NCBI GenBank assembly: GCA_963682055.1
Contig: OY821745.1
Coordinates: 2,053,501 to 2,117,500 of the forward strand
Origin: Primula veris
Taxonomy: Eukaryota; Streptophyta; Magnoliopsida; Ericales; Primulaceae
DNA length: 64,000 bases
Reading direction: 5' to 3'
Below the pieces are notes generated by a model, which was not told the origin of the DNA, did no database searches, and worked only from the letters and a program-made list of their open reading frames with translations. Positions 63,901 through 64,000 of the stretch are shown in pieces. Numbering within the stretch: position 1 is the first letter of the stretch; every line of letters starts with the position of its first letter. A program made the position numbers and the translations under genes.

Positions 63901-64000
63901 CAAATAAAGGCACACAGAAATCATCAAATGTTCCTAGTGTAAATAAGGAGGCATGGATCAACATGTTCCTGGTAGACTGCATACTGGTGAAAAAGCTATT
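60920..64000 (-). CDS. CUE-domain protein (ubiquitin-binding type), 3' four exons, 5' end outside window
   Basis: Exons visible on the minus strand: 63687-63558, 62745-62537, 61731-61558, 61006-60920 (TAA), all GT-AG and in consistent phase (0, 1, 0, 0). The first visible exon (ILERVLEESDNDLDAAIKRL) is the C-terminal half of a CUE domain, which binds ubiquitin. The next holds a conserved helical segment (MGGADWVELFVNEMMSATS, ARILESLEKSISERAG-like). The third is a coiled coil (ENVMLKEQIEVLLRDNNILK, LLAQYQEQLRTLE). The last ends NSSIPGRFNPDVF, which I recall as the C-terminus of the plant group with At1g80040 and At5g32440. Start, N-terminus and the first half of the CUE domain lie beyond the right edge; 63688-64000 is intron. 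Confidence 0.82.

Overview
The window is AT-rich nuclear DNA of a flowering plant, most likely a eudicot. The genes have short phase-consistent GT-AG introns, their products are plant proteins (a class I chitinase with a hevein domain, a chloroplast-type DnaJ), and the intergenic space is packed with Stowaway, hAT, Mutator-like, Helitron, LINE, TRIM and Ty3/gypsy sequences. I cannot name the species.

Layout. 1-3194: small transposons and AT-rich repeats. 3195-5599 (minus): complete three-exon class I chitinase gene with a non-autonomous hAT element in its first intron. 5600-8938: intergenic, with a truncated LINE and foldback elements. 8939-27885: a solo LTR (target duplication AGAAC) that has itself been split by a 17.6-kb Ty3/gypsy element at 9155-26730 (target duplication GTTAG). 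27886-35846: intergenic, with a miniature Helitron and several MITEs. 35847-38951 (plus): adenine phosphoribosyltransferase, 6 exons. 39758-46825 (minus): SRP54, 9 exons. 48047-55749 (minus): chloroplast-type DnaJ with four CXXCXGXG zinc motifs, 11 exons. 56175-59130: long-TIR transposon with internal tandem arrays and a nested TRIM. 60920 to the right edge (minus): the 3' part of a CUE-domain protein gene.

The most unusual object is the gypsy element. Its gag-pol lies on the minus strand and has two RNase H domains, a mark of the Tat (Ogre/Retand) lineage. Pol is broken by two in-frame TAA codons. The 10 kb between integrase and the downstream LTR carries, on the opposite strand, a row of five small intact coiled-coil ORFs, each with its own TATA box. 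After these comes a larger split gene (14692-18857) whose first long exon resembles the 'putative gypsy type transposon' domain and whose exons all join in phase 0. An 830-bp array of two alternating repeat units separates this cassette from pol. The LTRs differ by only five substitutions and one indel that I counted, so the insertion is recent.

The housekeeping genes act in separate pathways: adenine salvage, co-translational targeting to the ER, plastid protein folding, and ubiquitin binding. From memory, the order APT / DnaJ / CUE-domain gene resembles the end of Arabidopsis chromosome 1. All exon coordinates were derived by hand from splice sites, phase and family similarity; no alignment was run.
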